Assembly: GCA_014647935.1 (NCBI GenBank)
Contig: BMQD01000011.1
Location: 186,001 to 250,000, forward strand
Direction: 5' to 3'
Length of the DNA stretch: 64,000 nucleotides
From: Planomonospora parontospora
GTDB lineage: Bacteria; Actinomycetota; Actinomycetes; Streptosporangiales; Streptosporangiaceae
The first letter of the stretch is position 1. Each line of letters begins with the position of its first letter. The position numbers were made by a program, and so were the translations under genes. Of this stretch, positions 1 through 8,429 are shown in pieces. The notes under the pieces were generated by a model. The model searched no databases, was not told the origin of the DNA, and saw only the letters and a program-made list of their open reading frames with translations.

Positions 1-158
1 GGGACTCCTTCCGGCCTGCCTGAAAACGATGGGTGATTAGTGCCCGAATATCCCATTTATAGGGATTTGTCGATAGTTACTCCATTCGTAGTGACGATAA
101 AGGATGTGCTCAAATTGCTTCCGCCGCTTCCCTACTCGGCGAGGGGTTACCTAGGCCA
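1..158 (+). promoter_or_regulatory. Upstream region of first conservon
   Basis: This stretch is less GC-rich than the rest of the window and ends at the GTG start of the first conservon gene, so it probably holds its promoter. A loose candidate is TTGTCG at 67-72 with TAGTGA at 89-94, a 16-base spacer. No long reading frame here looks coding. The upstream neighbour lies outside the window. Confidence 0.35.
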
Positions 159-3100
159 GTGAAGACACAAGACCGCCGGAGCCACCGGCCGGTGGGAGTA
201 CTCGGCAGCCTCCTGCCCGCCAACTGGCGTGTGCGTCCCCGTCTGGTCGCGCTGATCCTGCTCCCGACCGTGGCGGCCGTACTGCTGACCGGGCTCCAGC
301 TGACCACCGCGCTGTCCACGGCGACGGAGTACCGGCGGATGTCCGAGGTCGCCTCGCTCGTCGAGCGGCTCGGCGTCCTCTCCCACGAGATGGCTCTCGA
401 ACGCGACCTCACCGCCTGGTTCATCGCCGACCAGCGCCGGCCCGCGCGCCTCGTCAAGGTCAGGGAGCAGCGCGAGGTCGTCGACCGGAGCGCCACCGAG
501 ACGCTGAAGGCGGTGGCGGCCATCAGCGGCGAGCACGCCACCCGCGTCCGGACCGAGGCCTCCCAGATCCGCCGCTGGCTGCACGGCCTCCCCGGCCTGC
601 GCCGGCTCATCACCGAGGGCAGCGTGCTCCCGCGCGCCGCCCTCGGCATGTACTCGCGGATGATCGCCGACTTCGTCACCCTCCACGACGACCTCGGCCG
701 CAGCGGCGGCGACGAGCGCCTGACCGGTGACTCGCTGGCGCTGGGCGCGCTGTCCCGGGCCAAGGAGCAGGTGGCCAGGCAGCGGGGCATCCTCCTGGTC
801 GCCCGCCTCGAGGGCGGCTTCGACTTCGACGACCCCGCCGACTTCCTGGGCGCCTACCGCAGCCAGGTGAGCGAGGTGGCGGCCTTCCAGGCGACCGCGA
901 GCGCGGCGCAGAACAGACGCTTCCGCGAGCTGGTCGGCGGTCCCGAGGTCGACCGGGCCGACGCCACCCGCGCCCTGGTCATGTCCCGGATGCGGGAGAA
1001 CCGGACCCTGGGCACCGTGGGCATCCGCAGCTGGTTCGACTCCTCCACCGCGATCGTGGACGGCATGCGGACGCTCGAGCGCGACATGGCCGCCGCGGTG
1101 GTCGCGCGCAGCCAGGAGCTGGAGGGCGCCGAACGGCGCAGCGCCATGATCTCCGGTGGCGCGATCCTGGTCCTGCTGGTGCTGATCCTGCTCATCACCG
1201 CCTGGGTCGCGGGCACGCTGGTCCGTCCGCTGCGCAGGCTGCGCAGCGAGGCCCTGGAGGTGGCCGGCAGCAAGCTGCCCGAGACCGTCCGCGTGCTGCG
1301 CGAGTCCGGAGACCTCGCCCCGAACATCGAGGTGCCCTCGATCGGCGTGCTCTCCCGCGACGAGATCGGGGAAGTGGCCCGGGCCTTCGACGAGGTCCAC
1401 CGCGAGGCCATCCGGCTGGCGGGCGACGAGGCCCGGCTGCGGGCCAACGTCAACGCGATGTTCGTCAACCTCTCCCGGCGCACCCAGTCGCTGGTGGAGC
1501 GGCAGATCGACCTCATCGACGACCTGGAGCAGGGCGAGCAGGACGACGACCGGCTGGCCAGCCTCTTCAAGCTCGACCACCTGGCCACCCGCATGCGCCG
1601 CAACTCCGAGAACCTCCTGGTCCTCGCGGGCCAGGAGCAGAGCCGCCGGTGGAGCGAGCCGGTCCCGCTCGGCGACGTCGTGCGCGCCTCGCTGTCGGAG
1701 GTCGAGAACTACGAGCGGGTGACCCTCCGGGTGGAGGCCGGCACGCTGATCATCGGCCAGGCCGTCAACGACATCGTCCACCTGATCGCGGAGCTCGTGG
1801 AGAACGCGATCTTCTTCTCGCCGCAGGACACCAAGGTCACGGTGACCAGCAACGGCAACGAGATGGGCAGCGTCGTGCTGGCGGTCACCGACTCCGGCAT
1901 CGGCATGAGCGACGAGGAACTGGCCGAGGCCAACCGGCGGCTGGCCGAGCCGCCCGCGGTGGACCTGTCGGTCTCCCGCCGGATGGGCCTGTTCGTGGTC
2001 GGCCGCCTGGCACTGCGCCACGGTATCCGCGTCCAGCTCCGCCGTCCCGAGGCCGGCGGCCTCAGCGCCGTCGTCCTGCTCCCGCCCCGGGTGGTGGCCC
2101 AGTCCATGCGGCCCGACCCGGCGGCCCTGGCCGCCGCGGCCGCGGGCCGGGCGGCCACGCCGGAGGCGGACCCGTTCGCCGCGGGCCTGCGCCACGACCC
2201 GTTCGGATCGGCGCCCGCCGGGGTGGGAGCCGGTACGAGGGCCGGTGCGGGGACCGGTTCGTTCGGTCCGGGGCACCCGTCGTTTGAGATGTCCTCCTTC
2301 GGGGCGTTCCAGTCGGCCGAGGCCCCGCTCGCGGCGCCCAGCCCGGCGGAGGCCCCGCCCGCCGTACCGCCGATGCCGCCGGTGCGCCGGCCGGGCGAGC
2401 GGCCCCCCTTCGGGATGCCTCCGATGGACGACACGCCGTTCGGCGCGCCGCCCGGGGCGAGGCCGGCCGCCGGCCCCGCTCCGGCCGAGGCCGGTCCGGC
2501 TCCGCAGGCCCCCGCCGGGCCGCCGCCCAGCGTGGCGGACCTGTGGTCGAAGCCGGTGGTGTCGGCCTCGGAGGTGGAGAGCCTGTGGTCCTCGCCGCTG
2601 ACCCCGACCCCCGCGCCGCCGTCCCGGCGTCCGGTCCAGCCGTCTCAGCCGCCCCAGCCCTCCTGGCAGGACCAGCCCTCCTGGCAGGAGGCGTCGGCCG
2701 CCCCCGAGCCGTCTGCGGCCCCGGCGGCCCCGGCGGCCCCGGCGTCCTGGCAGGACCGGTCGGCGCAGCCGTCCTGGCAGGAGGCGTCGGAGGCGGACCC
2801 GTGGTCGCCGCACCGGCTCGACCCGGGCGAGAACACGCAGACGCTGCCCGCGGTCGGGGTGTCGGCGACCGAGCCGGAGCCGGAGGAGTTCCTGCCCATC
2901 TTCGCGGCGGTGGGCTCCGACTGGTTCCGTAGCAGCATCCCCGCCGACAAGACGGATAAGCCGGATGAGACCGCCGGGTTCGGGCCGGTCGAGGACTCTG
3001 GGGCCTCCGGGGTCTCCGGGGCGGAGCACCGGTCCGCGCCCGCGCCCGCGGCGGCGGCCGAGCGGCAGCCCTGGAGCAGCACCCCCGCCGACCAGGGATG

Positions 3101-3350
3101 GGCCGCGGCCGAGGCGGCCAAGAAGCCCGCCGAGGGCGGCCTGACCGGGGCGGGCCTGCCCAAACGGGTGCCCAAGGCCAACCTGGTCCCCGGATCGGCT
3201 CCCTCCGCGCCCGCGGCGCCGGTCTCCCCGATGCCCCCGATCTCGGCCGAGCGGGTGCGCAGTCGTCTGTCCAGTTTCCAGCAAGGTGTACGGCAGGGTC
3301 GCGCCGAGATGAACGAGCGGTCCAACGCCGCCGAGGGAGAGAAGCAGTGA
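159..3350 (+). CDS. Conservon sensor kinase-like protein CvnA (nitrate-sensor, HAMP, HATPase), copy 1
   Basis: This 1063-residue membrane protein is the sensor component of a conservon. Transmembrane segments lie near residues 30-52 and 330-355 and enclose an extracytoplasmic helical region of the nitrate/nitrite-sensing (NIT) type. HAMP follows, then a histidine-kinase-like ATPase domain with N box LIAELVENAIFFSP (about 540), DSGIGM (about 577) and a G2-like RRMGLFVVGRLALRHG (about 606). The phospho-acceptor region LDHLATRMRRNSENLLVLAG lacks a canonical H-box, so autophosphorylation is doubtful. The long Pro/Ala-rich tail holds PSWQ repeats (about 833-880) and motifs PIFAAV, KRVPKANLVPG and GVRQGR shared with copy 2. 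The GTG start sits in GGCCAGTGA, the same context as copy 2. It overlaps cvnB. Confidence 0.9.
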   Translation: MKTQDRRSHRPVGVLGSLLPANWRVRPRLVALILLPTVAAVLLTGLQLTTALSTATEYRRMSEVASLVERLGVLSHEMALERDLTAWFIADQRRPARLVKVREQREVVDRSATETLKAVAAISGEHATRVRTEASQIRRWLHGLPGLRRLITEGSVLPRAALGMYSRMIADFVTLHDDLGRSGGDERLTGDSLALGALSRAKEQVARQRGILLVARLEGGFDFDDPADFLGAYRSQVSEVAAFQATASAAQNRRFRELVGGPEVDRADATRALVMSRMRENRTLGTVGIRSWFDSSTAIVDGMRTLERDMAAAVVARSQELEGAERRSAMISGGAILVLLVLILLITAWVAGTLVRPLRRLRSEALEVAGSKLPETVRVLRESGDLAPNIEVPSIGVLSRDEIGEVARAFDEVHREAIRLAGDEARLRANVNAMFVNLSRRTQSLVERQIDLIDDLEQGEQDDDRLASLFKLDHLATRMRRNSENLLVLAGQEQSRRWSEPVPLGDVVRASLSEVENYERVTLRVEAGTLIIGQAVNDIVHLIAELVENAIFFSPQDTKVTVTSNGNEMGSVVLAVTDSGIGMSDEELAEANRRLAEPPAVDLSVSRRMGLFVVGRLALRHGIRVQLRRPEAGGLSAVVLLPPRVVAQSMRPDPAALAAAAAGRAATPEADPFAAGLRHDPFGSAPAGVGAGTRAGAGTGSFGPGHPSFEMSSFGAFQSAEAPLAAPSPAEAPPAVPPMPPVRRPGERPPFGMPPMDDTPFGAPPGARPAAGPAPAEAGPAPQAPAGPPPSVADLWSKPVVSASEVESLWSSPLTPTPAPPSRRPVQPSQPPQPSWQDQPSWQEASAAPEPSAAPAAPAAPASWQDRSAQPSWQEASEADPWSPHRLDPGENTQTLPAVGVSATEPEPEEFLPIFAAVGSDWFRSSIPADKTDKPDETAGFGPVEDSGASGVSGAEHRSAPAPAAAAERQPWSSTPADQGWAAAEAAKKPAEGGLTGAGLPKRVPKANLVPGSAPSAPAAPVSPMPPISAERVRSRLSSFQQGVRQGRAEMNERSNAAEGEKQ

Positions 3351-3769
3351 ACCACCAACTCAGTCAGGCCGCCCGCGGCTTCAATTGGCTGATCACCGAG
3401 TTCGTCAAGGAGATGCCCGGCGTCGCCCACGCGGTGATCGTCTCCGCGGACGGCCTCCCGCTCGCCTACTCGCAGGGCTTTCCGAAGGACCGCGCCGACC
3501 AGCTCGCCGCGATCACCGCGGGTCTGATCAGCCTGACGCAGGGGGCCGCCCGGGTCTTCGAGGGAGGGCCGGTGGTGCAGACCGTGATCGAGATGCAGCG
3601 GGGCCTCCTGCTGACCATGTCGATCAGCGACGGCTCGGCGCTGGCCGTACTGGCCTCGCCGGACTGCGACATGGGCCTGGTGGCCTACCAGATGACGCTC
3701 CTGGCGGAGCGCGCGGGGCAGACGCTGACCCCGGCCCTGCGGGCGGAGCTCCAGGCATCTCAGCGGTAG
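3347..3769 (+). CDS. Roadblock/LC7 domain protein CvnB, copy 1
   Basis: This 140-residue protein is a single roadblock/LC7 domain. In the family such domains act as GTPase-activating or scaffolding partners of small Ras-like GTPases, here presumably CvnD. The GTG start overlaps the cvnA stop in GTGA, which implies translational coupling. Conserved stretches are LSQAARGFNWLITEF at the start, SADGLPLAYS, and SPDCDMGLVAYQMTLL near the end. The second conservon encodes a near-identical protein. The protein has no signal peptide and is probably cytoplasmic or recruited to CvnA at the membrane. Confidence 0.93.
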   Translation: MNHQLSQAARGFNWLITEFVKEMPGVAHAVIVSADGLPLAYSQGFPKDRADQLAAITAGLISLTQGAARVFEGGPVVQTVIEMQRGLLLTMSISDGSALAVLASPDCDMGLVAYQMTLLAERAGQTLTPALRAELQASQR

Positions 3770-3825
3770 GCGGCCGTCACTCGCGCAACAGCAGGACAAT
3801 AACCGATAAGGAGGGATAGCATCCG

Positions 3826-4194
3826 ATGAACGAGCCGCCGCCTCAGGCCAAGAGCGGGCGAGATCGTCTGATCCGTCCGTACGCTGTGACCGGGGGAAGG
3901 ACCGCTCCTCGGACGCAGCTCGCGCTCGAGGCGCTGGTCTCCTCGGCGACCGCTCCGAGTGTGGATCCCTCCATGCTCTCCACAGAGTGTCAGGCGATCA
4001 TCTCGATGTGCCGTCAGGTGCGTTCGGTCGCCGAGATCTCGGCCCTGCTGCGTATGCCGCTGGGCGTGACTCGGGTGTTGATCGCGGACATGTCGGCCGA
4101 GGGCCTGGTACAGATCCACCAGCCGTCGCTGAATGCCGGAAAGCCGGATCTCAACTTGCTTGAAAGGGTGCTCAGTGGGCTTCGCAGGCTCTGA
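3826..4194 (+). CDS. DUF742 protein CvnC, copy 1
   Basis: This 122-residue DUF742 protein has a winged-helix-like core: RLIRPYAVTGGRT at the start, CRQVRSVAEISALLRMPLG in the middle, and LLERVLSGLRRL at the end. DUF742 proteins are the third conservon component and are thought to sit in the membrane-associated CvnABCD complex. Their biochemical activity is unclear. A strong AAGGAGGG site lies at 3808-3815, ten bases before the ATG. The 3' end overlaps the GTPase gene by 20 bases, an arrangement repeated exactly in the second conservon. Confidence 0.9.
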   Translation: MNEPPPQAKSGRDRLIRPYAVTGGRTAPRTQLALEALVSSATAPSVDPSMLSTECQAIISMCRQVRSVAEISALLRMPLGVTRVLIADMSAEGLVQIHQPSLNAGKPDLNLLERVLSGLRRL

Positions 4195-4741
4195 CGCCGG
4201 GATGACCTCGACGAAGATCGTCGTTGCCGGCGGCTTCGGTGTCGGCAAGACGACCTTCGTCGGAGCGGTCTCCGAGATCATGCCGCTGACCACGGAAGCG
4301 GTCATGACGGAGGCGAGCTCGGGGGTGGACGACCTCTCGCACATCCCGACGAAGCGGACCACCACCGTGGCGATGGACTTCGGCCGGGTCTCCCTGGACC
4401 GGGACCTGATCCTGTACCTGTTCGGTACGCCGGGCCAGCACCGGTTCTGGTTCATGTGGGACGACCTCGTCAAGGGCGCGATCGGCGCGATCGTCCTGGT
4501 CGACACCCGGAGGCTGGCGGACAGCTTCCCGGCGATCGACTACTTCGAGGAGGCCGGCCTGCCGTTCGTGGTCGCCCTGAACGGCTTCGGCGGCGCCCAC
4601 CTCCACGGCGAGGAGGAGGTGCGGGAGGCGCTGACGATCTCCCCGCACGTCCCGATCGTCAGGACCGACGCCCGTTCCCGCGAGGCGGTGAAGTCGACCC
4701 TGATCACCCTGGTCGAGCACGTTCTCACCCTCCGCGTCTGA
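4175..4741 (+). CDS. Conservon GTPase CvnD, copy 1
   Basis: This 188-residue protein is a small P-loop GTPase of the conservon CvnD family, related to MglA/Ras-like ATP/GTP-binding proteins. The P-loop GGFGVGKT spans residues 19-26, GTPGQHRFWF gives the DxxG-equivalent region, and VVALNGF replaces the usual NKxD. The GTG start was chosen because GAAAGG lies just upstream and the same start and 20-base overlap occur in copy 2; longer frames read through cvnC. It is expected to cycle with CvnB at the membrane as a signalling switch. It is the last gene of the operon, and no cytochrome P450 gene follows, unlike some Streptomyces conservons. Confidence 0.92.
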   Translation: MGFAGSDAGMTSTKIVVAGGFGVGKTTFVGAVSEIMPLTTEAVMTEASSGVDDLSHIPTKRTTTVAMDFGRVSLDRDLILYLFGTPGQHRFWFMWDDLVKGAIGAIVLVDTRRLADSFPAIDYFEEAGLPFVVALNGFGGAHLHGEEEVREALTISPHVPIVRTDARSREAVKSTLITLVEHVLTLRV

Positions 4742-4770
4742 CGGCTCCCGGCCGTTCCCGGCCGGCCTCC

Positions 4771-4804
4771 GGCGCGGGCCCGCCCTTCCCGGCGGGCCCG
4801 CGCC
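4771..4804. terminator. Bidirectional hairpin terminator
   Basis: A perfect 14-base inverted repeat (GGCGCGGGCCCGCC at 4771-4784 and its complement at 4791-4804) has a CTTCCC loop. It lies between the convergent ends of cvnD and the permease gene. There is no U-tract, as is common in actinobacteria. Confidence 0.75.
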
Positions 4805-4807
4805 GCG

Positions 4808-5626
4808 TCAGCCGGTCCGGCGGGCGCTCCGGTGCCAGGCGAGCACGCGCCGCTCGACCCGGAGGAAGAGGGAGTTGAGCACGAACCCCAGCACTCCGAG
4901 AAGCACGATGGCCGTCCACATGGACGCGATGTCCACCTGGCTCTGGGCCACCAGCATGTGGTAGCCGATCCCCTCCGTGCTGCCGACGTACTCCGAGATG
5001 ATCATCATGATCAGGGCCAGCGCCACGCTGATCCGCAGGCCGGCGAAGACCTTGGGGGCCATCGCGGGCAGGATGACCCGGAGGAGCTGCGCGGTCCTGG
5101 AGACGCCGAACACCTCGCACGTCTCCAGATAGGCGCGGTCCACGTGCCGCGCACCGTCCAGCGTGTTGATGAGGACGGGCCAGACGACGCCGAAGACGAT
5201 GGCGGCGAGCTGGAGGGGCGTGCCCACCCCGGTCAGGGTCATGGCGATCGGGATCAGCAGCGGCGGCGGGATCGACCGGAAGAAGTGGATCAGCGGGTTG
5301 ACGCAGTCGTACGCCGAGGCGGAGCGGCCCAGCGCGACCCCGGCGACGACGGCGACCGCGCACGCCGCCGCCCACCCCAGCAGGAGGCGGCCCAGGCTGG
5401 GCAGCAGGTGGTCGACCGCCTCCTGGGTGAGGAAGAGGCGGCCGAGCGGCCCGGAGAACCACAGCTCGTGCAGGCGGACCAGGATCGCGGAGGGCGGCGG
5501 GAAGTAGACCGCGCCGGCGAGCCGGGCGGCCAGCTCCCACCCGAGGAGCGCGACGGGGACGATCCACAGCCGGGCGATCCACGCCGCCGCCGAGGCCGCG
5601 CGGTCCCCGGCTCCGGGCGCGGTCAT
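4808..5626 (-). CDS. ABC importer permease, SsuC/TauC type (system 1, B-type)
   Basis: This 272-residue inner-membrane permease belongs to the NitT/TauT (SsuC-like) family. About six hydrophobic segments are visible. The cytoplasmic coupling loop is around YLETCEVFGVSRTAQLLRVI followed by LPAMAPKVFAGLRI, the EAA-type motif. It shares FPPPSAI and LWFSGP with the two other B-type permeases in this block. The ATG was chosen because it overlaps the stop of the upstream permease (ATGA); the longer frame reads through that gene. Operon order is lipoprotein, A-type permease, then this gene. No ATPase gene is in this operon. The substrate is unknown; the family carries sulfonates, nitrate, thiamine precursors and similar small molecules. 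Confidence 0.88.
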   Translation of the reverse strand: MTAPGAGDRAASAAAWIARLWIVPVALLGWELAARLAGAVYFPPPSAILVRLHELWFSGPLGRLFLTQEAVDHLLPSLGRLLLGWAAACAVAVVAGVALGRSASAYDCVNPLIHFFRSIPPPLLIPIAMTLTGVGTPLQLAAIVFGVVWPVLINTLDGARHVDRAYLETCEVFGVSRTAQLLRVILPAMAPKVFAGLRISVALALIMMIISEYVGSTEGIGYHMLVAQSQVDIASMWTAIVLLGVLGFVLNSLFLRVERRVLAWHRSARRTG

Positions 5627-6390
5627 GCGGCTCCCTCCCCGGCCTGCGTCCGGTGCCAGCGGAAGGCCCGCCGCTCCGCCCCGCTGAGCACGGAATTGAC
5701 CAGCAGGCCGATGACCCCCGTCCAAGCGGTGGCCGCGATCATCAGATCTCGGCGGTTGCCCGCCGCCGCGTCGCTGACGAAGGTGCCGATGCCGTCGCCC
5801 CCCGCCACGAGCTCGACGCTCACCGCGACGATGAGGGCGACCGAGGCGGAGATCCGCACGCCCGTGGCGATGAAGGGCGCTGCGCTGGGCAGGGACACCC
5901 GGCGTACGACGGCGTAGCGGCCGAAACCGAAGCTCTGCAGTGTCTCCTTGGCCAGCGGGTCGACGTCGCGCAGGCCGTAGAGCGTGTTGATGAGCACCGA
6001 CCAGTAGGAGGTGTACACGATCAGCGCGATCTTCCCCTGGTCCGCCAGGGCGAAGAGCGCGAGGGGCAGCAGCGCCACCGAGGGGATCGGGCGCAGGAAC
6101 TCCACCAGCGGCCGCACGGCGCGCTCGGCCCTGGGGAAGGTGCCCAGCACCAGCCCGGACGGTACGGCCGCCGCGGTGGCCAGCAGCAGTCCGGCCGCAG
6201 CCGAGGAGAGGGTGTCGCCCACCCCGGCGAGGAACTCTCCGTCCAGCAGGAGGCCGAACGCGCCGGAGAGGACGGAGGAGGCCAGCGGGACGGCGTACGG
6301 GTCGACGACCCCGGTCCTGCCCAGTGCCTCGGCGACGAGGAGGAACCCCGCGATGCCCAGGGCACCGCGGAGCGCCGTTCCGGTGTTCAT
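5623..6390 (-). CDS. ABC importer permease, SsuC/TauC type (system 1, A-type)
   Basis: This 255-residue NitT/TauT-family permease has about six membrane segments and the coupling motif LAKETLQSFGFGRYAVVRRV followed by SLPSAAPFIATGVRI. It starts at an ATG overlapping the lipoprotein stop and ends overlapping the next permease, so all three genes are translationally coupled. Its A-type features (VEFLRPIPSVALLPLALF, DVDPLAKETL) recur in the first permease of systems 2 and 3. The pairing of two different permeases suggests a heterodimeric channel. Ordinary SsuC/TauC importers use a homodimer. Confidence 0.88.
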   Translation of the reverse strand: MNTGTALRGALGIAGFLLVAEALGRTGVVDPYAVPLASSVLSGAFGLLLDGEFLAGVGDTLSSAAAGLLLATAAAVPSGLVLGTFPRAERAVRPLVEFLRPIPSVALLPLALFALADQGKIALIVYTSYWSVLINTLYGLRDVDPLAKETLQSFGFGRYAVVRRVSLPSAAPFIATGVRISASVALIVAVSVELVAGGDGIGTFVSDAAAGNRRDLMIAATAWTGVIGLLVNSVLSGAERRAFRWHRTQAGEGAA

Positions 6391-7373
6391 TGCGGGGCTG
6401 CGGCCAGCAGGGAGGCGGCGTCCACCTTGTTCTTGGTGATCGCGAACTCGGAGAGCAGGTCGGCCACGCGCTGGACCCGGGTGGGGTTCAGCGAGGTGGA
6501 GAAGGTGCCCATCGCCATGGTCGCGGCCACGTCGGCGGGGATCTGCGTGAAGGTCGGGATGACCTTGTTGAGGGCCTGGCGGTCGGACGCCGCGATCTGC
6601 TGCGCCTTGCCGATCGCGCGCTGGAAGGCCGCGGCGGTCTTGGGATGCTTGGCGATCCAGTCGTCGGTGGAGGCCCAGCCGTCGAGCGGGAGCCCCTCCG
6701 TGGGACCGGACAGGGTGTCGATCAGCAGGGTGGCGCCGAGGTCCTTCTGCGCGGCGGAGATGTAGGGCTCGGTGAGCCACGCCGCGTCGACGGTGCCCGC
6801 CTTGAGCTGGGCGAGCTGGTCGGCGAAGGGCACGGGCACGAACTTGACGTCGGACGGCGCCAGGCCGTGGACCTTCAGCTGGGCGCTGACGGTGACCTCG
6901 CCGAGGGCCTTGACCACGTTCACCGCGATGGTCTTGCCCTTGAGCTGCTTGGGTTCGCGGATGGGGGAGTCCTTGACGACGACGACCCCGTTGACACCGG
7001 GCGCCCCCTGCTGGGACTCCGCGAGCATCTTGAGCTTGGCCGCACCGGAGTCACTGATGGTGATCAAGGAGACGTAACTGGTCAGGAAGGCGTCGATCTG
7101 ACCGTTGAGGATTTTCGGCATGACCGCCTGCGGAGCCTGGATCGTCTCCGTCTTGATGGTCAGGCCCTCCTCTTTGAAGAAGCCTCTTTCCTGCGCGATG
7201 AAAAGCGGAGCGGAGGACGGCACCGGTACGACGCCGATGGTCAGCTCGGTCTTCTCAAGGCCGTTGGACGCCGCCGGTTTCTCCGCTTCGGTGCCAGAGG
7301 TGCCGCATGCGGCGAGTGTCAAAGCCGTGGCGAGTCCGATGAGGGAGTTGCGGATCACGCGTTTGTTTCCCAT
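6387..7373 (-). CDS. ABC importer substrate-binding lipoprotein, NMT1/SsuA-like (system 1)
   Basis: This 328-residue periplasmic-type binding protein has a lipoprotein signal with lipobox LAAC (Cys23), so it is anchored outside the membrane. The mature part has the NMT1/SsuA fold signatures: LTIGVVPVPSSAPLFIAQ, a GFF helix, and the hinge around DAAWLTEPYI. It shares AAFQRAIGKAQQIAASDRQA and the TRVQRVADL tail with the lipoproteins of systems 2 and 3, so the three are paralogues. A strong ribosome site (AAGGAGGT) lies just upstream of the ATG. A hairpin in the leader (TTCTCCCG/CGGGAGAA, 7399-7427) may affect expression. The ligand cannot be told from sequence. Confidence 0.9.
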   Translation of the reverse strand: MGNKRVIRNSLIGLATALTLAACGTSGTEAEKPAASNGLEKTELTIGVVPVPSSAPLFIAQERGFFKEEGLTIKTETIQAPQAVMPKILNGQIDAFLTSYVSLITISDSGAAKLKMLAESQQGAPGVNGVVVVKDSPIREPKQLKGKTIAVNVVKALGEVTVSAQLKVHGLAPSDVKFVPVPFADQLAQLKAGTVDAAWLTEPYISAAQKDLGATLLIDTLSGPTEGLPLDGWASTDDWIAKHPKTAAAFQRAIGKAQQIAASDRQALNKVIPTFTQIPADVAATMAMGTFSTSLNPTRVQRVADLLSEFAITKNKVDAASLLAAAPQ

Positions 7374-7586
7374 GGAACCTCCTTAATCGGAAGCCGCGTT
7401 CTCCCGTATCGGTCCCATGCGGGAGAAGGTCGCGGCACGACGGCGCGTCAGCCTAGCGGATACGTGATCGTTAAAGCGAGGCGGCGGATATTACTTAAAT
7501 AATGGCCTGTCCGAAAACGGGGGAGCGAAATGCTCTCGGAGACCCCGGCGGCCCGGAATGCGCGGAATGCGCGGAGCGGCGACGGC

Positions 7587-7639
7587 TTCCCGGCGGCCGG
7601 GAACGCGCGGGGCGCCGGAGGCTTCCCGGCGGCCGGGAA
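7587..7639. repeat. Two identical 17-base palindromes 36 bases apart
   Basis: TTCCCGGCGGCCGGGAA occurs at 7587-7603 and 7623-7639. Each copy is an 8-base inverted repeat around a central G. Paired sites between divergent operons resemble operators, but the spacing is not a whole number of helical turns in an obvious way. Confidence 0.5.
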
Positions 7640-7874
7640 AGCGGCTTCACGGATGGCGGAAGGGCGAGTGGGCGACGCCGTGCCGCAGGCGGTTCCCGTC
7701 CGGGCGGGGGCGATCCGCCTTGTGCCGGACGGCCCGCGCGGTCGCCCCGGTGGTGCGTGTTCGGGACCTGCCCCCGCTCTCGGTGGCCAGGTCGCCGCGG
7801 CAGGGCGCCGCCGTCCCGGTGGAGGGCCGGACGTTCCGGACGCTGCTTCAGTATCGGCGGCCGCCGGTGTTTTC

Positions 7875-7910
7875 CCGTACTCCTCACCACCTGTTATGTG
7901 AGGAGTGCGG
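7875..7910. repeat. Near-perfect 13-base inverted repeat
   Basis: CCGTACTCCTCAC at 7875-7887 pairs with GTGAGGAGTGCGG at 7898-7910 with one mismatch, around a 10-base loop. An outer CCCGTAC/GTACGGG pair (7874-7880, 7910-7916) gives an alternative fold. It could be an operator or an RNA switch. Confidence 0.5.
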
Positions 7911-8429
7911 TACGGGCGTCTGTTGAACGGTCATCCAGGAAAGGACGGCGGTTTTCCGGTCCCGGGTGCCCCCGTGCCGTTCGGATTTCCGCAGGAAGGG
8001 CCGTGAGGCGTACGGGGAAGCCTCGGAAGAACCGGACCGGAAGTGCGGCGCCCCGGAAAGCGTCCGATGCCGGCCGAGCCGGACACCGCAGGGCCGGTCC
8101 GCTGATCTGCGGTCCGGCGGCGCGGGGCGGGGAAACGGCCGCCCGCTCGCGGGGCGGATCCGAGCCGGGGCGGCGGCCCGGCGGGGGGATTTCGGAAGCC
8201 GTACTCGTTGAACTGCGATTGAAGAGCGGTCGGGCCGGGGTTCATCCAGGATTGCTTGACCGTTTTGTGGATGTTTTCTCCACATCATCAAGTTATGCAC
8301 CAAGAGGGGGACTTGATACTAGAGTGGCGGGGGTAATTTAATCGACATTCCCCGCTCTGTGATCCCGCCATTTCCGGAGGCCGCCGCCCTGTGCCGGCCG
8401 GCCTTCTCCGCTTTCCTCCTGGAGGACGC

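Larger units (their letters stand above)
7374..8429. other. 1.06-kb divergent intergenic region with palindromes, no convincing gene
   Basis: This region separates two divergent importer operons. Reading frames here are Arg/Gly/Pro-rich without recognisable domains, so I do not call a gene. It holds a leader hairpin at 7399-7427, an AT-rich patch near 7465-7510, two copies of TTCCCGGCGGCCGGGAA at 7587 and 7623, and a long hairpin at 7875-7910. A second AT-rich zone near 8256-8340 has TTGACC at 8256 and GTGGA/TCCAC arms at 8267-8283. This second zone is the likely promoter area of system 2. Confidence 0.55.

Noticed and set aside
147-3284. Very long open frame antisense to cvnA (about 1045 codons), and similar frames antisense to cvnA copy 2, rpsB, the kinase and others
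   Set aside because: High GC content leaves antisense frames open. They have Arg/Gly/Pro-rich low-complexity products, no domains, and mirror real coding strands.
7502-8341. 279-codon plus-strand ORF in the spacer between importers 1 and 2
   Set aside because: Product is Arg/Gly/Ser-rich without domains, codon positions lack the third-base GC pattern of real genes here, and it spans the palindromes.
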